Of a stretch of DNA of 64,000 nucleotides, positions 1-7,564 are shown piece by piece (within the stretch, counting starts at the first letter, position 1; each line of letters begins with the position of its first letter). The notes under the pieces were generated by a model. It did no database searches. It was not told the origin of the DNA and saw only the letters and a list, made by a program, of their open reading frames with translations. The position numbers and the translations under genes are program-made. This stretch comes from CAYSCZ01 sp051155775 (GTDB lineage: Bacteria; Bacteroidota; Bacteroidia; Cytophagales; Cyclobacteriaceae): contig DAXETV010000016.1 of the NCBI GenBank assembly GCA_051155775.1, forward strand, positions 149,281-213,280, given 5' to 3'.

Positions 1-624
1 GATGCCGGGCTTTGGGAATTCAGAAATTTGAGCCAATATCATTGTTACACTTATCTTTTTCACTGGGCGGGTAGTAGTGCTGCGGTGAAAATTGCTAAGG
101 TACTTAAGAATTCAAACCTGGAACAGTTGGCATTAAAGCTACAACAGAAGGCTGCAGAAAAAATTGAACAATGCTATCTGGAAAAGAAAAAGGGCTACGC
201 ACAGGCGTTAGGAACAGACCGTATGGATGCAAGTACGCTTCAATTAATTATGATGAATTATTTGGATCCAAAATCGAAAAGGGCCAGCGATCATTTGAAA
301 GCTCTTGAACGAGACCTTAAAGGTAAGAATGGATTGTTTTACAGATATAAACATGCGGATGATTTCGGTAAACCTGAAGTAACATTTTTGATATGTGCTT
401 TCTGGTATGTAGAGGCTTTAGCTTGTGTAGGAAGAATAAAAGAGGCTCAGGAAAATTTTGATAATCTTTTGCAGTATTCAAATCATCTGGGTTTACTTAG
501 TGAGGATGTAAGTGAATCAGATGGTAGCCAGTGGGGTAATTTCCCACAAGCCTATAGTCATGTAGGATTACTAAATGCCGCCCACCGAATATCTATTAAA
601 CTTGATAAACCCGGCTTTCTTTAA
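1..624 (+). CDS. Glycoside hydrolase family 15 (glucoamylase-like) protein, 3' part only
   Basis: The reading frame is open from base 1, so this is the C-terminal about 207 residues of a gene that begins outside the window; the TTG at base 28 is internal. The first visible residues, DAGLWEFRN, match the GH15 segment that carries the general acid Glu. The later stretch with FLICAFWYVEALA, GLLSEDV and GNFPQAYSHVGLLNAA is the typical end of bacterial GH15 enzymes, where the Glu after GLLS is the expected general base. Such enzymes form an (alpha/alpha)6 barrel and release glucose from alpha-glucans, trehalose or related sugars. Both catalytic Glu residues are present, so the enzyme is probably active. 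No export signal can be judged because the N-terminus is missing. A cytosolic trehalase-type specificity is equally possible. Confidence 0.85.
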   Translation, partial: DAGLWEFRNLSQYHCYTYLFHWAGSSAAVKIAKVLKNSNLEQLALKLQQKAAEKIEQCYLEKKKGYAQALGTDRMDASTLQLIMMNYLDPKSKRASDHLKALERDLKGKNGLFYRYKHADDFGKPEVTFLICAFWYVEALACVGRIKEAQENFDNLLQYSNHLGLLSEDVSESDGSQWGNFPQAYSHVGLLNAAHRISIKLDKPGFL

Positions 625-626
625 GA

Positions 627-950
627 TTATTCATTTTCATATAAAAAATTTTGATAAGCATTTTGCAATTCGGCAAGTGTTTTTTGATTATTCTGTGTCA
701 TGGCCACTGCTATCCCTTTTTTAAAAATGTCCTCAACAAGCTCCGGTTTCTCTTCTTCGATGAAAAACTCCGCTGCTAAATAATATGTCGGTAAATAGTC
801 TGGAAAGCTTAATAATAATTTGTTAAAACAGGATTCGGCTTTTGTTCTGTTTGTTTTGGCATACTCAAGTGCCAAAGCATATACCGGAAAAGGATCATTA
901 GGATCCTGTTTCTCAAGTTTAATTAATTCGTAAATCCTATCAATTGCCAT
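627..950 (-). CDS. Small TPR-repeat protein
   Basis: This 107-residue protein has no signal peptide. It contains about two TPR-like helical hairpins (residues about 18-90), with the usual small/aromatic spacing in PVYALALEYAKTN and PTYYLAAEFFIEE. TPR proteins are protein-protein adaptors; the partner cannot be read from sequence. It converges with the GH15 gene, leaving two bases between the stop codons, and is divergent from etfB with a 71-base gap, so a promoter for each probably lies in that gap. A cytosolic scaffold role is likely, but no specific function is supported. Confidence 0.75.
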   Translation of the reverse strand: MAIDRIYELIKLEKQDPNDPFPVYALALEYAKTNRTKAESCFNKLLLSFPDYLPTYYLAAEFFIEEEKPELVEDIFKKGIAVAMTQNNQKTLAELQNAYQNFLYENE

Positions 951-1021
951 GGAATACTTTATTTTTATTTACTTAAGGTATTGCTTATTTTCACGCTGAT
1001 TTTGAGGGTAAAAATAGTAGA

Positions 1022-1762
1022 ATGATGAATATCTTAGTTTGCATAACCCACGTACCTGATACTACTTCAAAAATAAGATTTGTCGAAAATAACACTAAAT
1101 TCGATACCACCTCTATCCAATTCATTATTGGTCCTTATGATGATTACGCGCTGGCACGGGCTGTAGAATTAAAAGAATCAGTGGGTGGTAAAATAACCGT
1201 TTTAAATGTTGGAGAAGCTGATACTGAACCCACGATTAGAAAGGCATTGGCTATAGGTGCTGATGAAGCTATAAGGATAAATGCCTTTCCATCAGATTCC
1301 TATTTTGTGGCTAAGCAGATTGCGGAAGTGATCAAACAAGGTAATTATGACCTGATATTGATGGGTAGGGAATCCATTGATTTTAATGGTGGGATGGTGC
1401 ATGGTATGGTAGGGGAGATGCTTAATATCCCATCCATATCCCCGGTTATGGCCCTCAATATTGAAGGGGATAAAGCTAAAATTGAGGTGGAGATTGAAGG
1501 AGGTAAAGAAAATATGGAGCTAGAGCTGCCGTTTATAGCCGGATGTCAGGAACCTATCGCAGAATGGAAAATACCAAATATGCGAGGTATTATGTCAGCC
1601 AGGAAAAAACCATTGAACATATTAGAACCATTTACTGATGAGGTATATACTGAAATCCAAAGGTATGAACTGCCTCCATCAAGAGGTGAAGTAAAAATGA
1701 TAGATGCTGATAATGTAGATGAATTAGTAGATTTATTGAAAAATGAATCGAAAGTACTTTAA
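1022..1762 (+). CDS. etfB: Electron transfer flavoprotein subunit beta
   Basis: A 246-residue protein of the ETF beta/FixA family. It starts with MNILVCITHVPDT, the usual start of ETF-beta, and contains the family signature region GRESIDFNGGMVHGMVGEMLNIP (shown to about residue 145). ETF beta pairs with ETF alpha to form a soluble heterodimer that binds FAD and AMP and passes electrons from acyl-CoA dehydrogenases to the respiratory chain. The alpha subunit follows 23 bases downstream. Two in-frame ATGs at 1022 and 1025 are both possible. No ETF-quinone oxidoreductase or acyl-CoA dehydrogenase gene lies in the window, so the donor and acceptor are inferred from the family. Confidence 0.96.
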   Translation: MMNILVCITHVPDTTSKIRFVENNTKFDTTSIQFIIGPYDDYALARAVELKESVGGKITVLNVGEADTEPTIRKALAIGADEAIRINAFPSDSYFVAKQIAEVIKQGNYDLILMGRESIDFNGGMVHGMVGEMLNIPSISPVMALNIEGDKAKIEVEIEGGKENMELELPFIAGCQEPIAEWKIPNMRGIMSARKKPLNILEPFTDEVYTEIQRYELPPSRGEVKMIDADNVDELVDLLKNESKVL

Positions 1763-1785
1763 ACAATTACTAACTTAGGATATAT

Positions 1786-2742
1786 ATGGCTGTACTTGTT
1801 TTCTTAGAAGCAGATAAAGGTAAAATAAAGCATTCATCACTGGAAGCAGTTTCCTACGGATATAAAATGGATCAGGATGTTCAGGCTGTTATATTTTCAG
1901 ATTTATCAGATGAAGATTTAAAAAATATCGGGAAATATGGAGTAAAAAAAGTTTATGTATGTAGGGACGAGCGATTATTGGAGGAGAATATACAGGCTTA
2001 TGCCTCTGCATTAAAACAAATTTTCGATAAGATATCGGCAAACACAGTAGTACTGGCAAAATCTTCATTAGGTGATCCGGTGGCTGCTCGGTTATCAGTA
2101 AAGATTGACGCTGCTTTTGTTTCCAATGTTGTGAGCTTACCAGACACCTCTGATGGATTTTCAGTAAAAAGAAGCATTTATACCGGTAAAGCTTACTCGG
2201 ATGTGAAAGTACTGGCAGAGAAAAAGATTATTGCCATCAAAAAGAATACACTATCCACTGAAACGATCGGTGGTGAGGCTGAAGTAGAAGCATTTTCTCC
2301 AGAAATGAGTGACTCTGATTTCAAAATAAAAACATTATCAAAAGATAAAGCAGAGGGTGATGTGCTGCTACCTGAAGCGGAAATAGTGGTTTCTGGTGGA
2401 AGAGGATTAAAAAGCCCGGAGAACTGGAGCGTTGTTGAAGATCTTGCTAAAGCACTTGGTGCTGCTACCGGATGTAGTAAACCGGTATCCGATATGGGAT
2501 GGAGGCCTCACCATGAGCATGTAGGTCAAACAGGCATAAAAGTTAGCCCTAATCTTTATATAGCCGTTGGAATATCGGGTGCTATACAACATCTTGCAGG
2601 CGTGAGCTCGTCGAAAGTGATAGTTGTCATCAATAAAGATGCTGAAGCGCCTTTTTTTAAAGCCGCAGATTATGGTATCGTAGGAGATGCCTTTGAAATA
2701 TTGCCAAAATTAACTGAAGCTGTAAAAGCGAAATTAAATTAG
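1786..2742 (+). CDS. etfA: Electron transfer flavoprotein subunit alpha
   Basis: A 318-residue ETF alpha/FixB protein. The N-terminal half is the ETF alpha/beta nucleotide-binding fold. The C-terminal half (about residues 195-318) carries the FAD domain signatures VVSGGRGLKSPENW, GCSKPVSDMGW, GQTGIKVSPNLYIAVGISGAIQH and VVINKDAEAPFFKAADYGIVGD, all strongly conserved. It lies 23 bases after etfB, and its stop codon TAG shares its last base with the GTG start of the next gene, so the three genes are very likely co-transcribed and translationally coupled. Together with EtfB it shuttles electrons from flavin dehydrogenases in fatty-acid or amino-acid oxidation. Confidence 0.96.
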   Translation: MAVLVFLEADKGKIKHSSLEAVSYGYKMDQDVQAVIFSDLSDEDLKNIGKYGVKKVYVCRDERLLEENIQAYASALKQIFDKISANTVVLAKSSLGDPVAARLSVKIDAAFVSNVVSLPDTSDGFSVKRSIYTGKAYSDVKVLAEKKIIAIKKNTLSTETIGGEAEVEAFSPEMSDSDFKIKTLSKDKAEGDVLLPEAEIVVSGGRGLKSPENWSVVEDLAKALGAATGCSKPVSDMGWRPHHEHVGQTGIKVSPNLYIAVGISGAIQHLAGVSSSKVIVVINKDAEAPFFKAADYGIVGDAFEILPKLTEAVKAKLN

Positions 2743-3338
2743 TGGATAAACTTAAATTAGAAATATTAGGCCTGTCATCCAGTCAATCCCAGCAGGGATC
2801 ATTTGCATTGGTATTGGGTGAAACAGATGGAAACAGAAGGTTGCCGATAATTATTGGAATGTTTGAAGCCCAGGCGATTGCAATAGAAATTGAAAAAATA
2901 GTGCCAAACCGGCCAATGACACACGACCTCTTCAGATCATTTGCAGATTCGTTTCATTTTGAGGTTAAGGAGATCATTATTTCTGACTTAAAGGAAGGTG
3001 TATTTTTTGCCAAAATTGTATGCATCAATGGTGATGATGTGCTTGAAATTGACGCACGACCCTCTGATGCTATCGCGATTGGGCTGCGGTTCAATGTCGA
3101 AATATTTACTTACGAACCAATACTTTCAGAAGCAGGTATTGTGCTAACCGATGAGCATGAGGAAGAAATGAGTAAATTGGAAAAAACACAATCCAAACCC
3201 GTATCAAATAAACCATTTGAAGAACAACTTAAGGATCTCTCAGCTGAGCGACTAAAAGAGTTACTTAATCAGTCACTTTCCAAAGAAGATTACGAAAGAG
3301 CCGCTCAGATCAGAGACGAGTTAAACAATAGGAATTAA
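2742..3338 (+). CDS. Bifunctional nuclease (BFN/DUF151) domain protein with C-terminal UvrB/UvrC motif
   Basis: A 198-residue protein. Residues 1-130 are a BFN/DUF151 domain: note GETDGNRRLPIIIGMFEAQAI, RPMTHDL and ARPSDAIAIGLR. Residues about 158-196 form a UVR helical hairpin (LSKEDYERAAQIRDELN). In Bacteroidota these two modules are commonly fused. Nuclease activity has been reported for some plant members of the BFN family; in bacteria the role is unclear, and the UVR motif suggests binding to a Clp or Uvr-type partner. The start is GTG, overlapping the etfA stop by one base, which implies translational coupling to ETF. A link to ETF function is only contextual. Confidence 0.9.
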   Translation: MDKLKLEILGLSSSQSQQGSFALVLGETDGNRRLPIIIGMFEAQAIAIEIEKIVPNRPMTHDLFRSFADSFHFEVKEIIISDLKEGVFFAKIVCINGDDVLEIDARPSDAIAIGLRFNVEIFTYEPILSEAGIVLTDEHEEEMSKLEKTQSKPVSNKPFEEQLKDLSAERLKELLNQSLSKEDYERAAQIRDELNNRN

Positions 3339-3432
3339 TATTAACTGTTCAGCAAATTCCTGTAATCCACAACTAAAAACTAACCTTATTGGCATTATTG
3401 CTATGATCATTGTGTCCGAGAGCGTTTTAATC

Positions 3433-4026
3433 TTACATGATTAAATTGAGCCCTTCGATCAGTTTAATTTTTTTATTGAGCTGATTTTCCTGTTCCTCAG
3501 GCACTTCAAGGGATAGATAGCATATTTCCTTAAATTCCTGTGATATTATTTTAGCGTCAATTTCCATGACAAGCCGCATCACCTCATTGGTAATATCATA
3601 AGGGTAAGATAGGTTTATCTCCCGCGTTATCTGTTCTTCAATAATATTGGCTTGCTTAAGTGCGTCAGCTGCAGCCGTTTTATAAGCGTTGATTAATCCA
3701 CTGACTCCAAGTTTTGTGCCACCAAAGTATCGCACCACAACTACCAGTGTATTGGTTAATTCAAAAGATTTTATCTGGCCTAGTATAGGATCTCCTGCGG
3801 AGTGATTGGGTTCGCCATCATCACTGGCACGTTGATAAACCTGTTTCTTACCAAGTCTAAAGGCATAACAATGATGCCTGGCATTGTAGTAGCTTTTTTT
3901 AAGCGCTTGAAGTTCATTTTTCACAGCTTCTTCCGAGCATACTGGAAAAGCGAAACCTAAGAATTTACTCCCTTTCTCTTTATAGTCACCTCTTGATAGA
4001 GTCTTGATGGTTTTGTAGCAAGCCAT
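3433..4026 (-). CDS. YigZ/IMPACT family protein
   Basis: A 197-residue cytosolic protein with the IMPACT N-terminal domain (GSKFLGFAFPV, NARHHCYAFRLG, DDGEPNHSAGDPILGQI, VVVVRYFGGTKLGVSGLINAY) and a shorter DUF1949-like C-terminal ferredoxin fold. YigZ proteins are conserved, bind nucleic acid or ribosome-related targets by proposal, and have no settled enzymatic role. Its ATG lies one base after the stop of the upstream TPR gene at 4028-5143, so the two form an operon. The gene converges with the BFN gene across 94 bases. Confidence 0.92.
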   Translation of the reverse strand: MACYKTIKTLSRGDYKEKGSKFLGFAFPVCSEEAVKNELQALKKSYYNARHHCYAFRLGKKQVYQRASDDGEPNHSAGDPILGQIKSFELTNTLVVVVRYFGGTKLGVSGLINAYKTAAADALKQANIIEEQITREINLSYPYDITNEVMRLVMEIDAKIISQEFKEICYLSLEVPEEQENQLNKKIKLIEGLNLIM

Positions 4027-4027
4027 A

Positions 4028-5143
4028 TTACAACAATTTAAGTAACGATTTCGCTTCTTCTATTACCGATGCTGTTTCTGCAAATTTTAATGTAAGCTTT
4101 AAGTACTCTTTAGCCACCTCATCATCTTTTTTGAGCATAAATATTCTTCCTAATCCGAGATAAGCCAAGCTTCGGTAATAGGTGCCTTTTGTTTCACTGT
4201 AAAATGCGGATAATCCTTCGGAATAAGCATTTACTGCGTGATTGTATTGTTTTTTATCCTTTTCAAAGATTATCCCCTCCATAATATATCCGGCCATTTT
4301 GTAATAAGGGTCATTCATAACCTGTAAAGGCCAAATGTGCTTAGTGGCTTCGATGTATTGCTCCGTAAGTATTAAGCCTTCTGTGAGTTTTGCTCTGAAA
4401 TAAGGGTTTTTTGGATAGGCATAATGTAATACCTTTAAATAGCCTATGGCTTTTTCAGGTCTGTTTTCATAACGAAGCAATATGTAAGCGTAATAAAGGT
4501 GCGATTCTACCATGGAGAAAATTGCCTTTTCACAAGAATATTCAATTTGTTTCAGACCCAAATCCCTGTTACCCCTCTTAAAAATCCAGACAAATGATTT
4601 ATATATTGGATGGAGCTCCGGATATACTTCTCTAAAGTAGTTGTACAGGCCTACCGGAAAATGAAATACATCATATTCCTCAACCATTCTCATAGCTTTC
4701 TTTATTAAATAATAAACACTTCTTCCCTCACCTAATGCTTTGAAATACTGTCCGCCGTCAGAATAGTATTGAGCGAGCAACCCACTACTGGCTAAACCAA
4801 AATAAACCCCTTCTACATAAGTGTCATCGCTATCCCTCAAAATATCGGAACTATTTTTTGCCTTGATTAGGTGTTCTTCAAAATCTGGAAAGTTAGGGCT
4901 ATTATAGCTGAATGGCATCTCTTTGTACATCACAGAGACAGCTTTCAGTAAATGATTGATCGGATGGTTTGGAATTTTTAGGCTTAAGCTATCGATGTAT
5001 ACCTGAGATAACTCAAATTCCATGTTGTAGATGTGATCCGAACTTTTTTTTACCAGTTCAAGCCGTTCTGGTTCATCGAACAGTAGTTTCTGTGCCAATG
5101 CAGGATAGGATAGAAAAGTAAAAGCCAGAATAAATATCCACAT
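4028..5143 (-). CDS. Exported TPR-rich protein of unknown function
   Basis: A 371-residue protein. Residues 1-17 (MWIFILAFTFLSYPALA, then Q) form a plausible signal peptide ending in AxA, so it is probably periplasmic. The rest is all-helical with TPR-like repeats, clearest in the C-terminal half (HAVNAYSEGLSAFY, YRSLAYLGLGRIFMLKKDDEVAKEYLKL). The middle region contains an extended non-TPR helical part rich in aromatic residues (FHFPVGLYNYFREVYPELHPIYKSF). I do not recognise a named family. It is followed after one base by yigZ, and a TAAGTTTG promoter-like element lies about 25 bases upstream. Confidence 0.8.
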   Translation of the reverse strand: MWIFILAFTFLSYPALAQKLLFDEPERLELVKKSSDHIYNMEFELSQVYIDSLSLKIPNHPINHLLKAVSVMYKEMPFSYNSPNFPDFEEHLIKAKNSSDILRDSDDTYVEGVYFGLASSGLLAQYYSDGGQYFKALGEGRSVYYLIKKAMRMVEEYDVFHFPVGLYNYFREVYPELHPIYKSFVWIFKRGNRDLGLKQIEYSCEKAIFSMVESHLYYAYILLRYENRPEKAIGYLKVLHYAYPKNPYFRAKLTEGLILTEQYIEATKHIWPLQVMNDPYYKMAGYIMEGIIFEKDKKQYNHAVNAYSEGLSAFYSETKGTYYRSLAYLGLGRIFMLKKDDEVAKEYLKLTLKFAETASVIEEAKSLLKLL

Positions 5144-5166
5144 GATTCTTTGAACGTTCCTTACAT

Positions 5167-5174
5167 CAAACTTA
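5167..5174 (-). promoter_or_regulatory. Candidate -7 element for the TPR-yigZ operon
   Basis: On the minus strand the sequence TAAGTTTG exactly fits the Bacteroidota -7 consensus TAnnTTTG. It lies 24 bases upstream of the ATG at 5143. No clear TTG is found at the expected -33 distance, so this rests on one box only. Confidence 0.4.
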
Positions 5175-5236
5175 TGGTGTAAAACTGTAAAATTCTGAGA
5201 TAAAGTTAAACTTTTTAAACCCTGGTATATTCAGAT

Positions 5237-6154
5237 TTAGCGTCGGTTGTCATGATCTTCGACAATGCTTAAATAGCTTTTATAGCGATCTTCCAGGATT
5301 TTACCGTTTTTTACTGCTTGGATCACTGCACAGCCAGGCTCATGGATATGGGTACAATTGTAATACTTGCATTGATTGAATAGTTGCCTCATTTCAGGAA
5401 AAAAATGATTCAACTCGTGGCTTTCAATGTCGATGATGCCCAATTCTTTTATGCCTGGTGTGTCAATTAAAAAGGAGTCATTATTCAATTGAAACATCTC
5501 AGCGAAGGTGGTGGTATGAATTCCTTTATCAGCATATCCCGAAACTTCATTGACCACCTGATTGGCTTTTGGTATTAGATTGTTGATTAAAGTAGATTTT
5601 CCAACACCCGAATGGCCTCCTAATAGTGACACTTTTTTATTAAATATTTTAATTATGCTTTCATCGATAGAATTTCGAAAACTTGTCAGGAACGTTGGGT
5701 AACCGATGCTTTCATAATAATTGAAGAAACATTGAAGTTTGTTAATGATTGATTTATTTATCAGATCGGATTTATTAAAAATCAAGACAGTGGGAATGGA
5801 ATAAGCTTCTGCTGTTACCAAAAAACGATCGATAAACCCCCAGGATGTTTTAGGTTTTTTAAATGAGGCAACTAGTACCGCCTGATCTATGTTGGCGGAT
5901 AATATATGGGAATGGCCGGTTTTTTTTGGTGATTTTCTGATGATATAGTTGCGTCTTGGTAGGAGTTCGTAGATTACCCAGGTATTATCCGCTTCTTGTT
6001 TTATTAATACTTTATCACCTACTGCTACCGGGTTAGTAACTTTGCGGTCTTCCAATCTGAATTTACCGCGAATACGAGCATTCAGGAAATTTTCTTCCTC
6101 ATCTTTTATTACGTACCATGAACCTGTGGACTTAACAATTACTCCTTTGCGCAT
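5237..6154 (-). CDS. rsgA: Ribosome small subunit-dependent GTPase A
   Basis: A 305-residue RsgA/YjeQ protein, a circularly permuted GTPase that acts late in 30S subunit assembly. The N-terminal OB fold (to about residue 75) is followed by the permuted GTPase motifs in the order G4 (IFNKSDL), G1 (GHSGVGKSTLIN) and G3 (DTPG). A C-terminal zinc finger with Cys, Cys, His and Cys is visible in CKYYNCTHIHEPGC. Its ATG directly touches the U-tract of the intrinsic terminator at 6156-6188, leaving no room for a promoter between them, so it must be transcribed through that hairpin. The GGAGGG in the 3' arm of the hairpin sits 11 bases before the ATG and could act as a ribosome site. Confidence 0.95.
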   Translation of the reverse strand: MRKGVIVKSTGSWYVIKDEEENFLNARIRGKFRLEDRKVTNPVAVGDKVLIKQEADNTWVIYELLPRRNYIIRKSPKKTGHSHILSANIDQAVLVASFKKPKTSWGFIDRFLVTAEAYSIPTVLIFNKSDLINKSIINKLQCFFNYYESIGYPTFLTSFRNSIDESIIKIFNKKVSLLGGHSGVGKSTLINNLIPKANQVVNEVSGYADKGIHTTTFAEMFQLNNDSFLIDTPGIKELGIIDIESHELNHFFPEMRQLFNQCKYYNCTHIHEPGCAVIQAVKNGKILEDRYKSYLSIVEDHDNRR

Positions 6155-6155
6155 A

Positions 6156-6188
6156 AAATAAAAAACCCTCCCAGATAAGTAGGAGGGT
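6156..6188 (-). terminator. Intrinsic terminator of the regulator-peroxiredoxin operon, abutting the rsgA start
   Basis: On the minus strand a perfect 7-bp stem ACCCTCC/GGAGGGT with a 10-base loop is followed by TTTTTTATTTT. It lies 23 bases after the peroxiredoxin stop. The T-run ends exactly at the ATG of rsgA, so the hairpin is also in the rsgA leader. Confidence 0.8.
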
Positions 6189-6211
6189 AAAATTATTTCT
6201 TTTTATTCTAA

Positions 6212-6841
6212 CTAGTGTGATGCCAGATACTCAGCAACGCCTTCTCTGGTTGCTTGCATTGCATCTTGACCTTCTTCCCAGTTAGCAGGGCATACTTCAC
6301 CGTGTTTTTCAATATGGTGCCATGCATCAACTATTCTAATCATCTCATCGATATTTCTGCCAAGCGGAAGGTCGTTTATTGTTTCATGTCGTACAATACC
6401 TTGTTTATCGATCAGGAAAGTTCCTCTGTAAGCAACGGGAACACCTTCAAACGCCAGTTCTCCATCCTCGTCATAATTCCAGTCTCCGGCTAATACACCA
6501 AAGTTACTGGCGATAGTTTTAGCGGTATCTGCAACCACTGGGTATGTCACACCTTCTATTCCACCTTTATCTTTAGGTGTCATGATCCAGGCCAGATGTG
6601 TTTCTTCAGTATCAGTGGAAGCTCCTACAACTGCTATTTCTCTTTTTTCGAAATCAGCAAGTTTTTCCTGAAATGCCAGAATCTCTGTGGGGCATACAAA
6701 CGTGAAATCTTTTGGATAAAAGAAGAAAATAACTTCTCTTTTTCCAATGTACTGCTCCAGGGAGAAGTCTTCAACGATTTCTTCTCCATTAAGTACAGCC
6801 GGAGCTTTGAATAAAGGTGCTTTTTTTCCTACTAGTGACAT
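6212..6841 (-). CDS. Typical 2-Cys peroxiredoxin (Prx1/AhpC type)
   Basis: A 209-residue thiol peroxidase that reduces H2O2, organic peroxides or peroxynitrite. The peroxidatic Cys is C50 in FTFVCPTEI and the resolving Cys is C184 in GEVCPANW, the standard typical 2-Cys arrangement, which forms an intersubunit disulfide. Length and the FPKD/YPKDFTF segment fit the Prx1/AhpC subfamily. No ahpF reductase gene is nearby, so thioredoxin is the probable reductant. It starts six bases after the stop of the PerR-like regulator, so both form one operon, and it is followed by an intrinsic terminator. Peroxide induction through the operator at 7306-7320 is inferred. Confidence 0.95.
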   Translation of the reverse strand: MSLVGKKAPLFKAPAVLNGEEIVEDFSLEQYIGKREVIFFFYPKDFTFVCPTEILAFQEKLADFEKREIAVVGASTDTEETHLAWIMTPKDKGGIEGVTYPVVADTAKTIASNFGVLAGDWNYDEDGELAFEGVPVAYRGTFLIDKQGIVRHETINDLPLGRNIDEMIRIVDAWHHIEKHGEVCPANWEEGQDAMQATREGVAEYLASH

Positions 6842-6847
6842 AAGTAA

Positions 6848-7297
6848 TTATTTGTTTGGTTTGTAATAAGTTTTCTTTGATTGGTCTAATTTTTTTCCGT
6901 TTAATTGTATCTTGATCTCATCTAGACCAAAATTTTCAATCCGCTTATCTGAGAAATAATTTTTAAGTAATTCTTCTAATTCCGTATCATAAAAATCAAT
7001 AAGATCATTGGTGTCTTTACAGTAAATGTGATAATGAGTATCTTTGTTTATCTCATATCGGGTAATATTTCCTCTGGTGGCCACTCTTTTGATTATATCA
7101 TGTTGTTCAAAAGTTTCAAGCACTCTGTAAACTGTTCCTAAAGATATGCTCGGATTATTTAATTTAATCTTGTCGAAAATTTTTTCAGCAGAGGGGTGAT
7201 CCCCACTTGATAAAAGTATATCCAACACCGTAAGCCTTGGGTGGGTAACTTTTAGGCTATAGGTCTTTAATATGTTTCCGGGCTCCTCAAGCGACAT
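6848..7297 (-). CDS. Fur-family transcriptional regulator, PerR-like
   Basis: A 149-residue Fur-family protein. The winged helix covers about residues 10-82 (SLGTVYRVLETF is the recognition helix). Candidate regulatory-metal ligands are H34, E82, H88, H90 and D101; an Asp at the position of D101 is characteristic of PerR peroxide sensors, whereas Fur usually has Glu. The structural zinc site is incomplete: only C93 remains where a CxxC is expected, and the second CxxC near the C-terminus is absent. Context supports PerR: the next gene, six bases away, is a peroxiredoxin, and a 7-1-7 inverted repeat lies 8 bases before the start codon, suggesting autoregulation. Which metal it binds cannot be told from sequence. 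Confidence 0.9.
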   Translation of the reverse strand: MSLEEPGNILKTYSLKVTHPRLTVLDILLSSGDHPSAEKIFDKIKLNNPSISLGTVYRVLETFEQHDIIKRVATRGNITRYEINKDTHYHIYCKDTNDLIDFYDTELEELLKNYFSDKRIENFGLDEIKIQLNGKKLDQSKKTYYKPNK

Positions 7298-7305
7298 TAT
7301 ATATC

Positions 7306-7320
7306 AAATGATAATTATTT
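7306..7320 (-). promoter_or_regulatory. Candidate Fur/PerR operator (7-1-7 inverted repeat)
   Basis: AAATGATAATTATTT is a 15-bp 7-1-7 inverted repeat with one mismatched pair. This matches the geometry and AT-rich content of PerR/Fur boxes (B. subtilis PerR consensus TTATAATnATTATAA). It ends 8 bases upstream of the regulator start codon, where bound protein would block the promoter or early elongation of the regulator-peroxiredoxin operon. Confidence 0.65.
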
Positions 7321-7412
7321 CTATTTATGAATAAAAAACGTTTAGTATGCTAATTTGTTATTTAGAATTCTTAAAATTTTCATGAAATTTCTTAGCGGGA
7401 AAATCGGTGATT

Positions 7413-7420
7413 TATATTTG
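7413..7420 (+). promoter_or_regulatory. Candidate -7 element upstream of the phosphatase-kinase pair
   Basis: TATATTTG fits the Bacteroidota TAnnTTTG consensus exactly. It is the only good plus-strand match between the regulator and the phosphatase gene. No clear TTG lies 17-23 bases upstream. If used, the transcript would start near 7427 and carry the hairpin at 7437-7459 at its 5' end. Confidence 0.45.
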
Positions 7421-7436
7421 AAGTATCAATAAAAGA

Positions 7437-7459
7437 AAAGCCCCCTAAAAGGAGGCTTT
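7437..7459. terminator. Terminator-like hairpin between divergent genes
   Basis: AAAGCCCCCT and AGGAGGCTTT pair with nine base pairs, one C-A mismatch and a three-base loop. T-rich sequence follows on both strands (CTTTCTTTGTTCTT on plus; TTTTCTTTTATTG on minus). It lies between two divergent genes, so it does not end any visible gene; it is either a leader hairpin of the phosphatase transcript or the end of a short unannotated RNA. Confidence 0.55.
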
Positions 7460-7564
7460 CTTTGTTCTTAAACAGGTGTATGAATAAAATTTGTGCTATG
7501 TGTTAGTTATATATACCCTGACATGCTAAAAGGTAACCAGATAAGTAGAAAAAAATTAAAGAAA

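Noticed and set aside
28..624. Complete gene starting at the TTG at base 28
   Set aside because: The frame is open to base 1 and the upstream codons DAGLWEFRN belong to the GH15 active site, so the gene is truncated by the window edge.
7300..7412. Exact TAnnTTTG promoter for the PerR-like gene
   Set aside because: The nearest match, TATCATTTG, has one base too many between TA and TTTG; the operator is better supported than the promoter.
7493..7564. Longer N-terminus of the LMW phosphatase
   Set aside because: The extra 24 residues precede the canonical first strand and P-loop and are not family-like; ATG at 7565 fits.
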